64,000 bases of DNA, taken from assembly GCF_000375585.1 (NCBI RefSeq), contig NZ_AQWP01000002.1, forward strand, positions 248,001-312,000. The letters run 5' to 3'. Position 1 is the stretch's first letter; each line of letters starts with the position of its first letter. The notes beneath the pieces were generated by a model. That model was given only the letters and a program-made list of their open reading frames with translations. It did not search any database and had not been told where the DNA came from. Position numbers and translations under genes: made by a program. This DNA comes from Sinorhizobium meliloti 4H41. Its GTDB lineage: Bacteria > Pseudomonadota > Alphaproteobacteria > Rhizobiales > Rhizobiaceae. This document shows, one piece after another, positions 1 to 9,418 of this stretch.

Positions 1-494
1 TGATGGACGATCGCAGCAGGCGAAACGCCCGCGTGACGCCCGAGCTTCATCTGCGCGCCGCGTACCGCAGACCCCAGGATGTACATGGCCGCTACCGTGT
101 CGGTCCAGATGGAGACCGTCAGCTCACCCACGGGCGTAAACAGCCGCTGAAAAAGCGGCATTCTGGTACCACTCTCTTCCGGGCTGCGCAGTTGCTTCGG
201 CAGTGCGCGGACCAGTTCGGCATAACGCTCGCCGCCCGTGAACCGGACGTCGTCGGCTGCCCCGTGCATGAAGCGGCGAATGATCCACGCACCGGCCGTG
301 TCCATCGCGGTGATGCCGGAGAAGTCAAACTCGCTCTGCCCATCGGAGGGCTTTTCAAGCCGCTTCAGCTTGGCGGCCATCTCCTCCGCGGTCTCGTGCC
401 GCCAGTCGCCGCTGAACACATAGCGCCGACCGTTTCCGGCGGCGCCCTCATCGACGACGACGTCGGCAGCGGTCTCTGTTTGGGCACGCGTCAC
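1..494 (-). CDS. STAS-MlaE ABC transporter permease (partial)
   Basis: Incomplete gene running off the left edge; about 164 N-terminal residues are visible on the minus strand. The first ~100 residues look like a STAS domain (FDFSGITAMDTAGAWIIRR resembles the core beta-alpha segment). Then LTVSIWTDTVAAMYILGSA begins what looks like an MlaE-type permease. In the MlaFEDB family this permease works with an ATPase and an MCE-domain protein to move phospholipids between the two membranes. I placed the start at the GTG at 494; the frame is open upstream to a stop near 535, so a slightly earlier alternative start is possible. The ATPase and MCE partners would lie beyond the left edge. The family call is inferred from a short segment. 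Confidence 0.6.
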   Translation of the reverse strand, partial: MTRAQTETAADVVVDEGAAGNGRRYVFSGDWRHETAEEMAAKLKRLEKPSDGQSEFDFSGITAMDTAGAWIIRRFMHGAADDVRFTGGERYAELVRALPKQLRSPEESGTRMPLFQRLFTPVGELTVSIWTDTVAAMYILGSAVRGAQMKLGRHAGVSPAAIVH

Positions 495-679
495 GTGATA
501 TCGGTCTTTCAGTTCGTTCTCCGCATAGTCTCTTAAACCAGAATCGAATTGATGACAAAATCATGCGGGAATTCAAAGTCGTACAGTGCCCTTGGTGCGA
601 CAGAAATGACACAATGGGCCGGAAGCTTCGCGAAAGTCCGCCGCCCGCGGTCCGGAGCGGATGAAGTCAAGGGGTTTCT

Positions 680-1663
680 ATGCCGATTTCTCTTACAGCC
701 ACCGTCGAACATTTCCCGATCGCCGGGGCTTTCACCATTTCGCGCGGCTCGAAAACCACGGCAAGCGTCGTCACCTGCCGCGTTACCGACGGCGAGCTAT
801 CGGGTTGGGGCGAGTGCGTTCCCTATGCCCGCTACGGCGAATCGGTCGAGTCGGTGCTGAGCGCCATCGAGACCGTACGACCGCTCATCGAAGAGGGTAT
901 GACACGCACCGACCTGCAGAAGGCGATGAAGGCCGGCGCCGCTCGAAACGCGGTCGACTGCGCCCTGTGGGATCTCGAGGCAAAGCGCAGTGGAAGCTCC
1001 GCTGCCGCGCTCGCCGGAATAGCCGGGCCGACGCCTTTGACCACCGCCTACACCTTGTCGCTCGGCGAACCGGATGAGATGAGGGCCCAGGCCGCGAAAC
1101 ACGCCCATCGCGCGCTTCTCAAGGTGAAAGTCGGAACGGCAGACGACACGGCGCGCATTCGCGCCGTCAGGAGCGGCGCGCCGGCGAGCCGCATCATTCT
1201 CGACGCCAATGAGGGATGGACGGCAGCCAACCTTACCGCCCATTTCACCGCCTGCGCCGAGAACGGCATCAGCCTCATCGAACAGCCGCTGCCGGCCGGC
1301 CGCGACGAGATACTCGCCTCCCTGCCCCGCCCCGTACCCGTCTGCGCCGACGAAAGCGTGCATGCCACGGAGGACCTCGAAAGGCTCGTCGGCCGCTACG
1401 ATGCGGTCAACATCAAGCTCGACAAGACCGGAGGGCTGACCGAGGCCCTGCGCATGCGCGCTGCAGCCGAAGCCTTCGGTCTGAAGATCATGGTCGGCTG
1501 CATGGTCGGCAGTTCGCTCGCCATGGCGCCGGCGGTGCTTGTCGCGCAGGGCGCGGATTTCGTGGATCTCGACGGACCGCTGCTGCTTTCGAAAGACCGC
1601 ACGCCGGGCCTTCGCTACGAGGCCTCGCTCGTCTTTCCGCCGGAAGCCAGCCTCTGGGGCTGA
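680..1663 (+). CDS. dgcA: Enolase-superfamily dipeptide epimerase / N-acetyl-D-Glu racemase-like (DgcA)
   Basis: A 327-residue member of the muconate-lactonizing subgroup of the enolase superfamily. The N-terminal capping domain is followed by a barrel with the expected residues: the K-x-K base pair at about K148/K150 (LLKVKVG), metal ligands D175 (ILDANEG), E201 (LIEQPL) and D224 (CADES), and the second-face lysine in NIKLDKTGG. These residues fit L-Ala-D/L-Glu epimerases and the rhizobial DgcA group, which acts on N-acyl or dipeptide glutamate, probably in peptidoglycan peptide salvage. Substrate is inferred. Its last 49 bases overlap the 3' end of the convergent MFS gene. Confidence 0.75.
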   Translation: MPISLTATVEHFPIAGAFTISRGSKTTASVVTCRVTDGELSGWGECVPYARYGESVESVLSAIETVRPLIEEGMTRTDLQKAMKAGAARNAVDCALWDLEAKRSGSSAAALAGIAGPTPLTTAYTLSLGEPDEMRAQAAKHAHRALLKVKVGTADDTARIRAVRSGAPASRIILDANEGWTAANLTAHFTACAENGISLIEQPLPAGRDEILASLPRPVPVCADESVHATEDLERLVGRYDAVNIKLDKTGGLTEALRMRAAAEAFGLKIMVGCMVGSSLAMAPAVLVAQGADFVDLDGPLLLSKDRTPGLRYEASLVFPPEASLWG

Positions 1664-2838
1664 AGATACCAGCCGAGGAAAGTGAAAAGGCAGCCGGAAA
1701 GCGCGACCACCGACATGGAGTAGAAGCCGTCGACGCCGAACCAGGCGTAGAAATAGCCCGACAGAAAGGTGAAGATCGCCGTGAAGATGCCGGTGTAGAA
1801 AAAGTAAAGCCCCTGCGCCGACGCCTCCTGCTCCTCCGCGACACGCTCGACCAGCTTGTGCTGCATGCCCGTATGCATGATGGCATAGGTGAAGGCGTGG
1901 AAGCACTGCAGAACGAAATAGCCCGAGAAGCCGAGATCCATCGGGAAAATCAGCCAGCGCACGACCGCGAGCACGCAGCCGGAGAAGATCATCGTCCAGA
2001 CGCTGAACCGGCGGACGATCGCCCTGGCAAGGAAGAACATCAGCACTTCCGCTGCGACGCCGGCACTCCAGAGAATGCCGATCTGCGTGCCGCTGTAGCC
2101 GATATGCTGCCAGTAGATGGCAGAGAAGGCGAAGAGCATCGCATGGCTGCTGTTGACCAGCGTCACGCCGACCAAAAGCAGTTGAAGGTCCGCCTGGCGG
2201 AGCGATTGCGGCGGCGGCTCGGTGATTGCGGTAATCGGTGATGGCCTGCGCGGACGGCCGACACGCGGCGCGGCCACCGCCAACAGTATGGTGAGCGCGA
2301 AGCCTGCCGCCATTGCGGGCAGGACCATCTGCCCGCCGACGACTCCGATCAGCCAGCCACCCAGCATCGTCGCCCCGATAAAGGCGACCGATCCCCAGAC
2401 ACGCATCTGCGCATAGTCGAAGCCCCAGCGCCGCACGCCCGAAAGCGCGATCGCCTCAACGATCGGCACATAGGGCGAATAAACCGCCGATTGCAGCGTG
2501 TAGATGACGAGCACCGGCCAGAAGCTCTGCGCGTAGAAAAGAACGATTGCCCCGGCGAAGGACAGGATGCCCGACCAGATCAGGACGATCGCCCGCTCGC
2601 CGATGCGGTCTGCGAGAACGCCCGCCAGTGGTGCGGTGATGACCCGGACGAACATCGGAACTGCAAGCACTATGCCGATTTCGAAGTCGCTGAGCGACAG
2701 GCTGCTCAGCCAGACCGGAAAGTACGGCATCGCGAAACCGTTGACGATCAGCGGCGCTGAGAAGAGAAGCGCGATGCGGAGTGCGAAATGGCGCGGCGGG
2801 GGCCCCGCGACGAATGCGGGAGCAGATGACGGAATCAT
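1615..2838 (-). CDS. MFS transporter, phenylpropionate-permease-like (MFS_1_like)
   Basis: A 407-residue membrane protein with about 12 hydrophobic segments in two halves and a basic cytoplasmic loop near residues 200-220 (APRVGRPRRPSP). The N-terminal FPVWLSSLSLSDFEIGIVLAVP and the loop-2 motif GVLADRIGERA resemble the HcaT/LacY-like MFS_1_like group (3-phenylpropionate or nucleoside permease relatives). The substrate cannot be read from sequence. The gene converges on and overlaps the epimerase gene by 49 bases, so the two are not co-transcribed. The upstream gap (2839-2975) holds nothing I could identify beyond a possible promoter. Confidence 0.75.
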   Translation of the reverse strand: MIPSSAPAFVAGPPPRHFALRIALLFSAPLIVNGFAMPYFPVWLSSLSLSDFEIGIVLAVPMFVRVITAPLAGVLADRIGERAIVLIWSGILSFAGAIVLFYAQSFWPVLVIYTLQSAVYSPYVPIVEAIALSGVRRWGFDYAQMRVWGSVAFIGATMLGGWLIGVVGGQMVLPAMAAGFALTILLAVAAPRVGRPRRPSPITAITEPPPQSLRQADLQLLLVGVTLVNSSHAMLFAFSAIYWQHIGYSGTQIGILWSAGVAAEVLMFFLARAIVRRFSVWTMIFSGCVLAVVRWLIFPMDLGFSGYFVLQCFHAFTYAIMHTGMQHKLVERVAEEQEASAQGLYFFYTGIFTAIFTFLSGYFYAWFGVDGFYSMSVVALSGCLFTFLGWYLQPQRLASGGKTSEAS

Positions 2839-2975
2839 GGAGGGACCTGATGGCTGTGGGCCACCAGTAACACAACCGCGCGCGTGTTTGCCATCGGCTC
2901 GTCGTCACCGCGGACGCTTGTCCACCGGAACGATAGTCAGACCCTTCCGCGACTTTCCCGCGCCCCGCAGATCGC

Positions 2976-3821
2976 TCAGGCGGCCTGCGGTGCGAGCCGC
3001 CTGACGGGCATCGCCTCGGCCTCGCCGGCTCGCTGTCCAGCGGCGCTGTCGCCGCGCATCTGGTGCCAGGTGATGAGCTCCATCGTGCCGTCGTGATGCT
3101 CGGCGATCGCCGTGCAGCTCTCCACCCAGTCGCCCGTGTTGATGTACCTGATGCCGTCGATGTCTTCGATGACCGCATGATGGATGTGGCCGCAGATCAC
3201 CCCTTGCGCGTCGTGACGACGGGCTTCCTCGGTCACGACTTTCTGGAACTCGCCGATGAAGTTCACCGCATGTTTGACCTGCAGCTTGGCCCAGGAGGAA
3301 AACGACCAGTAAGGCATGTCGAGACGACGACGTATTGCCGCAAGGCCAATATTGATGGCGATTGCCATGTCGTAGGCCCAGTCGCCGAGATAGGCGAGAA
3401 CGCGTGCGTTGCGCACGACCACGTCGAACTCGTCCCCGTGCAGCACGAGATAGGTCCGCCCGTCCGCGCCCTTGTGGAGATAGCGTTGCGCCACTTCGAT
3501 ACCGCCGAAATGAACGCCCGGAAACTCCCGGAGGAATTCGTCGTGATTACCGGGGATGTAGATGATGCGCGTGCCTTTTCGTGCCTTGCGCAGAAGCTTC
3601 TGGACCACGTCGTTGCACGATTGCGGCCAGTACCAGCTGCGTTTGAGACGCCAGCCGTCCACGATATCCCCGACCAGAATGATCGTCTCCGCCTCGTGGT
3701 GCCGCAGGAAATCCAGAAGAAAGTCCGTCTTGGCCGCTTTCGAGCCCAGATGAACATCGGAAATGAAAAGCGTCCGCAGTTTCAGAACGGAATTCTGTTG
3801 GTATGCCGATGCCGCCGCCAT
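2976..3821 (-). CDS. LpxH-like metallophosphoesterase
   Basis: A 281-residue calcineurin-type phosphoesterase related to UDP-2,3-diacylglucosamine diphosphatase. The metal motifs appear in order: D22-x-H24 (SDVHLG), GD at 51-52 (LVGDIVDGW), GNHDE at 91-95, LHGDEFD, and GHIHHA near the C-terminus. Most alphaproteobacteria use LpxI for the lipid A step, so this may be a paralogue with another phosphoester substrate. It stands alone, with the MFS gene 137 bases downstream in the same direction. Family assignment is firm; the reaction is inferred. Confidence 0.75.
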   Translation of the reverse strand: MAAASAYQQNSVLKLRTLFISDVHLGSKAAKTDFLLDFLRHHEAETIILVGDIVDGWRLKRSWYWPQSCNDVVQKLLRKARKGTRIIYIPGNHDEFLREFPGVHFGGIEVAQRYLHKGADGRTYLVLHGDEFDVVVRNARVLAYLGDWAYDMAIAINIGLAAIRRRLDMPYWSFSSWAKLQVKHAVNFIGEFQKVVTEEARRHDAQGVICGHIHHAVIEDIDGIRYINTGDWVESCTAIAEHHDGTMELITWHQMRGDSAAGQRAGEAEAMPVRRLAPQAA

Positions 3822-4066
3822 GCCAGCCTCATCCTAGTTTAGCCGTTTCACGACCGTCAAAATCAGACTCGTGTTTCAGGAAGATGACATGGGACACGGA
3901 GCAGGCAGCAAGCGCCGCGTAGCCATGGCTGGAAAGAACCGCGTCGAAACTGTACCTGCCGGGCGATTCATGCCAAAAGGCACGACATCGATCAGCACCG
4001 GACGTGAACGCGATTTCCTGAACCGCGCTCTCGGGTCCCACGCAAGAATTCAAGGAATGCAAAGGC

Positions 4067-6379
4067 ATGAACACGGGCGATAAAGCGAAATCCCAGGCCG
4101 TTCCCGCCAGCGGAGACATCGATCAGCAGGCACTCTTCTTCCATCGCTATCCTCGCCCCGGCAAGCTCGAGATTCAGCCGACCAAGCCACTCGGGAATCA
4201 GCGCGACCTGGCGCTCGCCTATTCGCCGGGGGTCGCCGCACCTTGCCTCGCCATCAAGGACAATCCCGAGACCGCCGCCGATTTCACCGCCCGCGCCAAT
4301 CTCGTCGCCGTGGTATCCAACGGCACAGCCGTTCTCGGTCTTGGCAATATCGGTCCCCTCGCCTCCAAACCCGTGATGGAGGGGAAGGCCGTTCTCTTCA
4401 AGAAATTCGCGGGGATCGACGTCTTCGACATCGAGATCGACGCACCGACGGTCGATCGGATGGTCGACGTCATCTCGGCGCTGGAGCCGACCTTCGGCGG
4501 CATCAATCTCGAGGACATCAAAGCTCCCGAATGTTTCGAGGTGGAGCGGCGTCTGCGCGAGAAAATGGAAATACCGGTCTTCCACGACGACCAGCACGGG
4601 ACCGCGATCATCGTCGCTGCCGCCGTCCTGAACGGCCTGGAACTTGCCGGCAAGGACATTGCCGAGGCCAAGATCGTGGCCTCCGGTGCCGGAGCGGCGG
4701 CGCTTGCCTGCCTCAACCTCCTCGTCACGCTGGGCGCCAAGCGCGAAAACATCTGGGTCCACGACATCGAAGGTCTCGTCTACAAGGGGCGCGAGGCCCT
4801 GATGGACGAGTGGAAAGCCGTCTACGCGCAGGAGAGCGACAATCGTGTGCTCGCCGACAGCATCGGCGGAGCCGACGTGTTTCTGGGGCTCTCGGCCGCC
4901 GGCGTTCTCAAGCCTGAACTGTTGGCCCGGATGGCCGAAAAGCCACTGATCATGGCGCTGGCCAATCCTACGCCGGAGATCATGCCCGAAGTGGCCCGCG
5001 CCGCGCGCCCCGATGCCATGATCTGCACCGGACGCTCGGATTTTCCGAACCAGGTCAACAATGTCCTCTGTTTCCCGCATATTTTCCGTGGCGCGCTCGA
5101 TTGCGGCGCACGCACCATCAACGAAGAGATGAAGATGGCGGCCGTGCGCGCGATAGCAGGCCTTGCCCGCGAGGAGCCGTCGGATGTCGCCGCGCGCGCC
5201 TATTCCGGCGAAACGCCCGTCTTCGGCCCCGATTACCTGATCCCTTCGCCTTTCGATCAGCGGCTGATCCTGCGGATTGCACCGGCCGTTGCAAAGGCTG
5301 CGGCCGAAAGCGGCGTCGCTACGCGTCCGATCCAGGACTTCGACGCCTATCTCGACAAGCTCAACCGTTTCGTCTTCCGCTCCGGCTTCATCATGAAACC
5401 GGTCTTTGCTGCAGCGAAGAATGCGACGAAGAACCGCGTCATCTTCGCCGAGGGCGAAGATGAGCGGGTGCTGCGCGCCGCCCAGGTTCTGCTGGAGGAA
5501 GGCACAGCCAAGCCGATCCTGATCGGCCGCCCGCAAATCATCGAGACCCGACTGCGGCGCTACGGCCTCAGAATCCGCCCCGACGTCGATTTCGAGGTCG
5601 TCAATCCCGAAGGCGACCCGCGCTACCGCGACTATGTCGATGATTATTTCGCCCTCGTCGGGCGGCTCGGCGTCATTCCCGAGGCGGCCCGCACGATCGT
5701 GCGCACGAATACGACGGTCATCGGCGCGCTCGCCGTCAAGCGCGGCGAGGCGGACGCGCTGATCTGCGGGGTCGAGGGACGCTACAGCAAGCATTTGCGT
5801 GATGTATCGCAGATCATCGGCAAGCGGTCGGGCGTACTCGACTTCTCGGCGCTCAGCCTCCTGATCTCACAACGCGGAGCGACCTTCTTTACCGATACCT
5901 ATGTGAGCTTCAGCCCGAGCGCGGAGGAGATCGCTCAGACGACGGTGATGGCTGCAAACGAAATCCGCCGCTTCGGCATCACGCCGCGTGCCGCCCTCGT
6001 CTCCCATTCGAACTTCGGCTCGCGCGATTCCGAGAGCGCTTTCAAGATGCGCACCGCACTGCAGCTCGTGCGCGAGCTAGCCCCCGATCTGGAGGTGGAC
6101 GGAGAAATGCATGGCGATTCCGCCATCTCCGAGGTCCTGCGCCAACGCGTGATGCCGGACAGCACGCTGAACGGCGAAGCGAATCTGCTCGTCTTCCCCA
6201 ATCTCGACGCCGCCAATATCACGCTCGGCGTGGTCAAAACCATGACGGACAGCCTGCATGTCGGCCCGATCCTTCTGGGCTCGGCGCTGCCGGCGCATAT
6301 CCTGTCGCCGTCCGTCACCTCGCGCGGCGTCGTCAACATGGCAGCGCTGGCCGTCGTCGAATCGAGCCATCCCGTCTGA
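4067..6379 (+). CDS. dme: NAD(P)-malic enzyme with phosphotransacetylase-like C-terminal domain
   Basis: A 770-residue malic enzyme that oxidatively decarboxylates malate to pyruvate. Residues ~20-430 are the malic enzyme part, with catalytic Y52 (LAYSPGVA), K107 (MEGKAVLF), [10 protein letters not shown] and a Rossmann segment ASGAGAAAL. Residues ~450-770 form a phosphotransacetylase-like domain, a fusion typical of Gram-negative malic enzymes whose tail has a regulatory, not catalytic, role. S. meliloti has two such proteins; DME is 770 residues and TME about 764. The exact length and the position beside sinR match my memory of DME, the NAD-preferring enzyme needed for bacteroid nitrogen fixation. 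Cofactor preference itself cannot be read here. The start at 4067 is the first in-frame ATG before the conserved region. Confidence 0.85.
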   Translation: MNTGDKAKSQAVPASGDIDQQALFFHRYPRPGKLEIQPTKPLGNQRDLALAYSPGVAAPCLAIKDNPETAADFTARANLVAVVSNGTAVLGLGNIGPLASKPVMEGKAVLFKKFAGIDVFDIEIDAPTVDRMVDVISALEPTFGGINLEDIKAPECFEVERRLREKMEIPVFHDDQHGTAIIVAAAVLNGLELAGKDIAEAKIVASGAGAAALACLNLLVTLGAKRENIWVHDIEGLVYKGREALMDEWKAVYAQESDNRVLADSIGGADVFLGLSAAGVLKPELLARMAEKPLIMALANPTPEIMPEVARAARPDAMICTGRSDFPNQVNNVLCFPHIFRGALDCGARTINEEMKMAAVRAIAGLAREEPSDVAARAYSGETPVFGPDYLIPSPFDQRLILRIAPAVAKAAAESGVATRPIQDFDAYLDKLNRFVFRSGFIMKPVFAAAKNATKNRVIFAEGEDERVLRAAQVLLEEGTAKPILIGRPQIIETRLRRYGLRIRPDVDFEVVNPEGDPRYRDYVDDYFALVGRLGVIPEAARTIVRTNTTVIGALAVKRGEADALICGVEGRYSKHLRDVSQIIGKRSGVLDFSALSLLISQRGATFFTDTYVSFSPSAEEIAQTTVMAANEIRRFGITPRAALVSHSNFGSRDSESAFKMRTALQLVRELAPDLEVDGEMHGDSAISEVLRQRVMPDSTLNGEANLLVFPNLDAANITLGVVKTMTDSLHVGPILLGSALPAHILSPSVTSRGVVNMAALAVVESSHPV

Positions 6380-6473
6380 GGGATGGCGCGCCTCCTCATT
6401 GGCGATGGAGGGCCGAAAAGCGCTGTTTCCAGCGAAACGACGCGGCCGCGCTGGCGATATCAGGCTCAAAACT

Positions 6474-6486
6474 CAACCTGAGGTTG
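6474..6486. promoter_or_regulatory. Short perfect palindrome upstream of sinR
   Basis: CAACCT-G-AGGTTG, a perfect 13-base dyad in the 206-base gap between dme and sinR. It lies about 100 bases before the sinR start and could be an operator or weak hairpin. Known inputs to sinR (ExpR, PhoB) have other motifs, so the role is open. Confidence 0.3.
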
Positions 6487-6585
6487 TATAGACCGGATTA
6501 CTGCACCGTTTATGAAATATTGCACTAGACAAAACCGGCCGCCGTAAACCATGTTTATTATAGGGGCAAGTTTCGGTGTTACGGC

Positions 6586-7323
6586 ATGACTAATCAACAA
6601 GCTGTCCTCAATTTGCTGGATATCGTGGAATATGGAGGTTGCGCCGACCCCGAGCGCTTCTTCGCCCTGATGCGTCGAACCTTCAACATCTCGCATCTCC
6701 TGTATCTGGAGGCGGAGTCTCTTCCGGATGGTCTGAGAATCTGCCGCCTGCATCACACTTTCGGCGCCTACGCCGCTGAAATCTACGCCGCCAGGGAGCT
6801 TTACAGGATCGACCCGATCCTCAAGCTTGCGCTAGGCGGTGTCAGGCCTGTGGAATGGGCGACAGCGCGGCGCCGCTTTCCGGAATGCGAGCCCCTCTTC
6901 GAGGCGGCCGAGGAGATCGGGCTTTCCACCGAAGGCGTGGCCTTGCCGCTTCCCTCGCCTGCAGGCCGCATGGCGCTCCTCGCAATCGGTGCCAATATGT
7001 CGCCGGTCGAGTGGTCCGCCTATCGCCGTTGCCATCTGCGCGATTTCCAGCTGGCTGCCAACCTGTTCCACGCCTCCATGCTCGAACATTCGGCCATGGC
7101 CGGGGCGCTCGACGAGCGCGATCTCCGCCTGACCGGGCGGGAAACCGAAGTGCTCACCTGGTCGGCGGCCGGCAAGAGCTACTGGGAGATTGCAACCATT
7201 CTCGGGATATCCGAGCGAACCGTTCGTTTCTTCATGACCAATGCCCGCCGCAAACTCAATGTAGTGTCCAACACGCAAGCCGTAGCGCACGCTGTTCGAC
7301 ATGCTCTGATCCCCACCATCTGA
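6586..7323 (+). CDS. sinR: LuxR-family quorum-sensing regulator SinR
   Basis: A 245-residue LuxR-type regulator. Residues ~1-165 form an autoinducer-binding domain, and ~175-240 a GerE-type helix-turn-helix (LTGRETEVLTWSAAGKSYWEIATILGIS in pieces, then ERTVRFFMTNARRKL). It lies 155 bases upstream of the LuxI-type gene on the same strand, the known Sinorhizobium sinR-sinI order, and the length fits SinR. In S. meliloti SinR activates sinI and thereby long-chain acyl-homoserine lactone production, with ExpR as the AHL-responsive partner. A dyad fitting a SinR site lies before sinI. Confidence 0.93.
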   Translation: MTNQQAVLNLLDIVEYGGCADPERFFALMRRTFNISHLLYLEAESLPDGLRICRLHHTFGAYAAEIYAARELYRIDPILKLALGGVRPVEWATARRRFPECEPLFEAAEEIGLSTEGVALPLPSPAGRMALLAIGANMSPVEWSAYRRCHLRDFQLAANLFHASMLEHSAMAGALDERDLRLTGRETEVLTWSAAGKSYWEIATILGISERTVRFFMTNARRKLNVVSNTQAVAHAVRHALIPTI

Positions 7324-7363
7324 CGGGTTGCCGGCCCGGGACAGGACCGGCCACTCGCAGTTT

Positions 7364-7382
7364 CCCCCACAAATCTATTGGG
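7364..7382. promoter_or_regulatory. Putative ExpR-binding site upstream of sinI
   Basis: CCCACAAATCTATTGGG at 7366-7382, with two more C's to the left, has the symmetric form CCCAnnAnnnTnnTGGG. It lies ~100 bases before sinI and just upstream of the candidate SinR box. S. meliloti ExpR is known to bind upstream of sinI and enhance SinR-dependent expression, and its sites are C-rich/G-rich dyads with an A/T core. Assignment is by resemblance only. Confidence 0.5.
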
Positions 7383-7398
7383 AAAAAACAAGAAAATA

Positions 7399-7418
7399 AA
7401 CTGTCACTATAGACAGTT
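7399..7418. promoter_or_regulatory. Putative SinR (lux-box-like) operator
   Basis: Perfect inverted repeat AACTGTC-N6-GACAGTT, 20 bases long, centred about 70 bases before the sinI start at 7479. Length and symmetry fit a LuxR-type binding site, and it is the only strong dyad in the sinR-sinI gap apart from the ExpR-like one. Inference from position and symmetry. Confidence 0.6.
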
Positions 7419-7478
7419 ACATATGTCATCCGAGCCTGACAGCATCGCTACATCGCGTAATCACGCATGGAGCGAAAA

Positions 7479-8123
7479 ATGATCAGGATAGTGAACGGAA
7501 ACGGTCGCAGCCAGCATCCCCAGGCCATCGACGAGATGTTCCGGCTGCGTAAGCGCGTATTCCACGACTTCTTGAAGTGGGACGTCAAGACCGAAGGGGA
7601 CTGGGAAATCGACCACTACGACAAGGCCAATCCGCTCTATGTCATGTCGTACTCGCCGGACACTGGCAAGATTCGTGGCTCTCTCAGGCTCCTTCCGACG
7701 CTCGGTCCGAACATGCTGGACGATACGTTCCCGATCCTGCTCGGGGACAATCCGGAAATCCGCAGTGCGTCGGTGTGGGAATCGAGCCGCTTCTGCATCG
7801 ATCCCGAAATTTCCCAGGATCGCGCATCGAACCAGGTCACCATCGCCGCGGCCGAACTGATGTGCGGTGTGGGCGAAATGAGCCTTGCCTCGGGCATCAG
7901 CCATATCGTCACGGTCACCGACGTTTTCCTGGAGCGAATGTTCCGCCGCATGGGTTGCCCGGGGGAGCGCATAGCCGACCCGCACAGGATCGGCTCCGTC
8001 CATGCGGTCGCCATTGCCTGGGAGGTGAGCAGGAACCTGCTCGAAACGATGAAGGCGGTGGCCTCCATCGAAGGTACCGTCCTCGATCGCCCGATGTCGC
8101 TCGAAACGGCACGCGCCGCCTGA
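7479..8123 (+). CDS. sinI: Acyl-homoserine-lactone synthase SinI
   Basis: A LuxI-family synthase that makes AHLs from S-adenosylmethionine and acyl-ACP; S. meliloti SinI makes long-chain forms. The ATG at 7467 would give 218 residues, but I chose the ATG at 7479 (214 residues). A GGAG at 7469-7472 sits six bases before it and overlaps the upstream ATG. With this start the invariant LuxI residues fall at the textbook numbers R24, F28, W34, D45, D48 and R70. Later conserved segments WESSRFCID and VTDVFLERMFRR are present. Transcription probably depends on the dyads at 7364-7418. Confidence 0.93.
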   Translation: MIRIVNGNGRSQHPQAIDEMFRLRKRVFHDFLKWDVKTEGDWEIDHYDKANPLYVMSYSPDTGKIRGSLRLLPTLGPNMLDDTFPILLGDNPEIRSASVWESSRFCIDPEISQDRASNQVTIAAAELMCGVGEMSLASGISHIVTVTDVFLERMFRRMGCPGERIADPHRIGSVHAVAIAWEVSRNLLETMKAVASIEGTVLDRPMSLETARAA

Positions 8124-8134
8124 CCCGATATTCC

Positions 8135-8156
8135 GGGCCGTGCAGGCGCACGGCCC
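8135..8156 (+). terminator. Possible terminator after sinI
   Basis: Perfect hairpin GGGCCGTGC-aggc-GCACGGCCC starting 12 bases after the sinI stop. The following sequence is only weakly T-rich, so it may be an inefficient terminator or an mRNA-stabilising stem. Confidence 0.5.
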
Positions 8157-8290
8157 ACAGCTTTCCATTCAAGGGCATCGCAAATTAACGCAGATGCCCT
8201 CTTCCCGTTGCACCATCTCGACAAGGTCCTATGATGAGGCGGTAAGGCGGACACATCGGCAACGGTCCGCTGCAAGGCAGGAAGAAGCAC

Positions 8291-9418
8291 GTGTCCGCGT
8301 CCCCGAAGGTGGCATCCAAGATCCGGCGCATCGCGGCGGTTCTCGTACCGCTCGCGTTGGCGACAACCGGCCCGGCTGCGGCATCCGGCGTTTGCGAACG
8401 GCTGAGCGCCCGCCTCGCCGGCCTTCCCACAGGTTTCACGACGAATGCCAGCCTGCGCGATTTTACAGGTGCGGTCTCCCGCCAGAACATCGAGCTGCGA
8501 CGCGCAAAGAACGATCGCCGCCGAATGGAATGCAGCAGCGACAGCGTCGTCATTATCGGCGGCGATGACGAGGCGGCTTGCGCCGAACTCGACGGCACGA
8601 TCGCGCGGATGGAGGAGAATCTGCGGCAACTCAAGGCGCAGCGCAGGCATCTGATCGGCGGTGGAGACGACGACGTTCGGCGGCGTATCCTCGCCGCAAT
8701 GGAACTCAACGGCTGCTCGGGGGTGCGCGAGGCCTGGGATACCGGAAGCGCCGAAGGCGAGTTTGCGAGCGCCGCCGCCCGGGAAACGGAGGTTCACCGG
8801 AACATCCTGAGGGACCTGCCGCCGGACAGCGATGCCTATCCGCTTCTGCTCGACGCCCCCGGGGCAGAGCTTCCGCTCATGGAGCCCGATTTCGTCGGCA
8901 GCCTCAGAACCATGTGCGTACGAACATGCGATGGCGCCTTCTTTCCCATCTCCTCGCATGCCACGCCGGCGGACTTCGGTCGCGACGCCGATCTCTGCCG
9001 CGCGCGCTGCCCGGGTGCGGAGACGGAGCTCTATTACCATGTGCTCGCAACGGAAGAAGCGGACCGGATGGTTTCGGCAACGACCGGCCGGCCCTACACC
9101 GACCTCCCAACGGCCTTTGCCTACCGGGCGCGCGGTGTCGGCTCACCGGGCATCTGTGGCTGCGGAATCCCGGATTCCGCAACGGATGCCAACAGGCAAA
9201 AGACAGGCTCTGCCGGAAAGCTCACCGCCGTCAGCCCATCGGTCATTACCATCGGCAGCGAGAGAAAGGCGCCGCCCAAGCCGGTAGAAGAGCGACCCTA
9301 CGACCCGACCAAAAACAAGGTCCGCATCGTCGGTCCGACTTTCCTTCCGCAGGAAGAGAGCGCGATCGACCTCAAGCATCCGCTTGGGCCGCGATACCAG
9401 CCGCTGCAGGACAATTGA
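8291..9418 (+). CDS. DUF2865-family secreted protein
   Basis: A 375-residue protein with an N-terminal signal-like segment (RRIAAVLVPLALATTGPAAASG), then a coiled-coil-prone region (~residues 60-125, RMEENLRQLKAQRR). A conserved central block follows: RTMCVRTCDGAFFPIS then DLCRARCPGAETELYYH, the hallmark of the rhizobial DUF2865 group. Paired cysteines suggest a disulfide-stabilised periplasmic protein. The C-terminus is proline- and lysine-rich. Function is unknown. The GTG at 8291 directly precedes the basic start of the signal peptide. It follows sinI by 167 bases and a hairpin, so it is probably a separate transcript. Confidence 0.7.
   Translation: MSASPKVASKIRRIAAVLVPLALATTGPAAASGVCERLSARLAGLPTGFTTNASLRDFTGAVSRQNIELRRAKNDRRRMECSSDSVVIIGGDDEAACAELDGTIARMEENLRQLKAQRRHLIGGGDDDVRRRILAAMELNGCSGVREAWDTGSAEGEFASAAARETEVHRNILRDLPPDSDAYPLLLDAPGAELPLMEPDFVGSLRTMCVRTCDGAFFPISSHATPADFGRDADLCRARCPGAETELYYHVLATEEADRMVSATTGRPYTDLPTAFAYRARGVGSPGICGCGIPDSATDANRQKTGSAGKLTAVSPSVITIGSERKAPPKPVEERPYDPTKNKVRIVGPTFLPQEESAIDLKHPLGPRYQPLQDN

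Noticed and set aside
797..1906. Long minus-strand frame opposite the epimerase gene
   Set aside because: It is antisense to a gene with full catalytic motifs, is Arg/Gly/His-rich and shows no family pattern.
3829..4119. Small frames on both strands between the phosphoesterase and dme genes
   Set aside because: Composition and motifs give no support; the stretch probably holds only the divergent promoters.
6548..6566. Second ExpR-like dyad upstream of sinR
   Set aside because: CCATGTTTATTATAGGGG-like sequence only partly fits the symmetric pattern, so I did not list it as a site.
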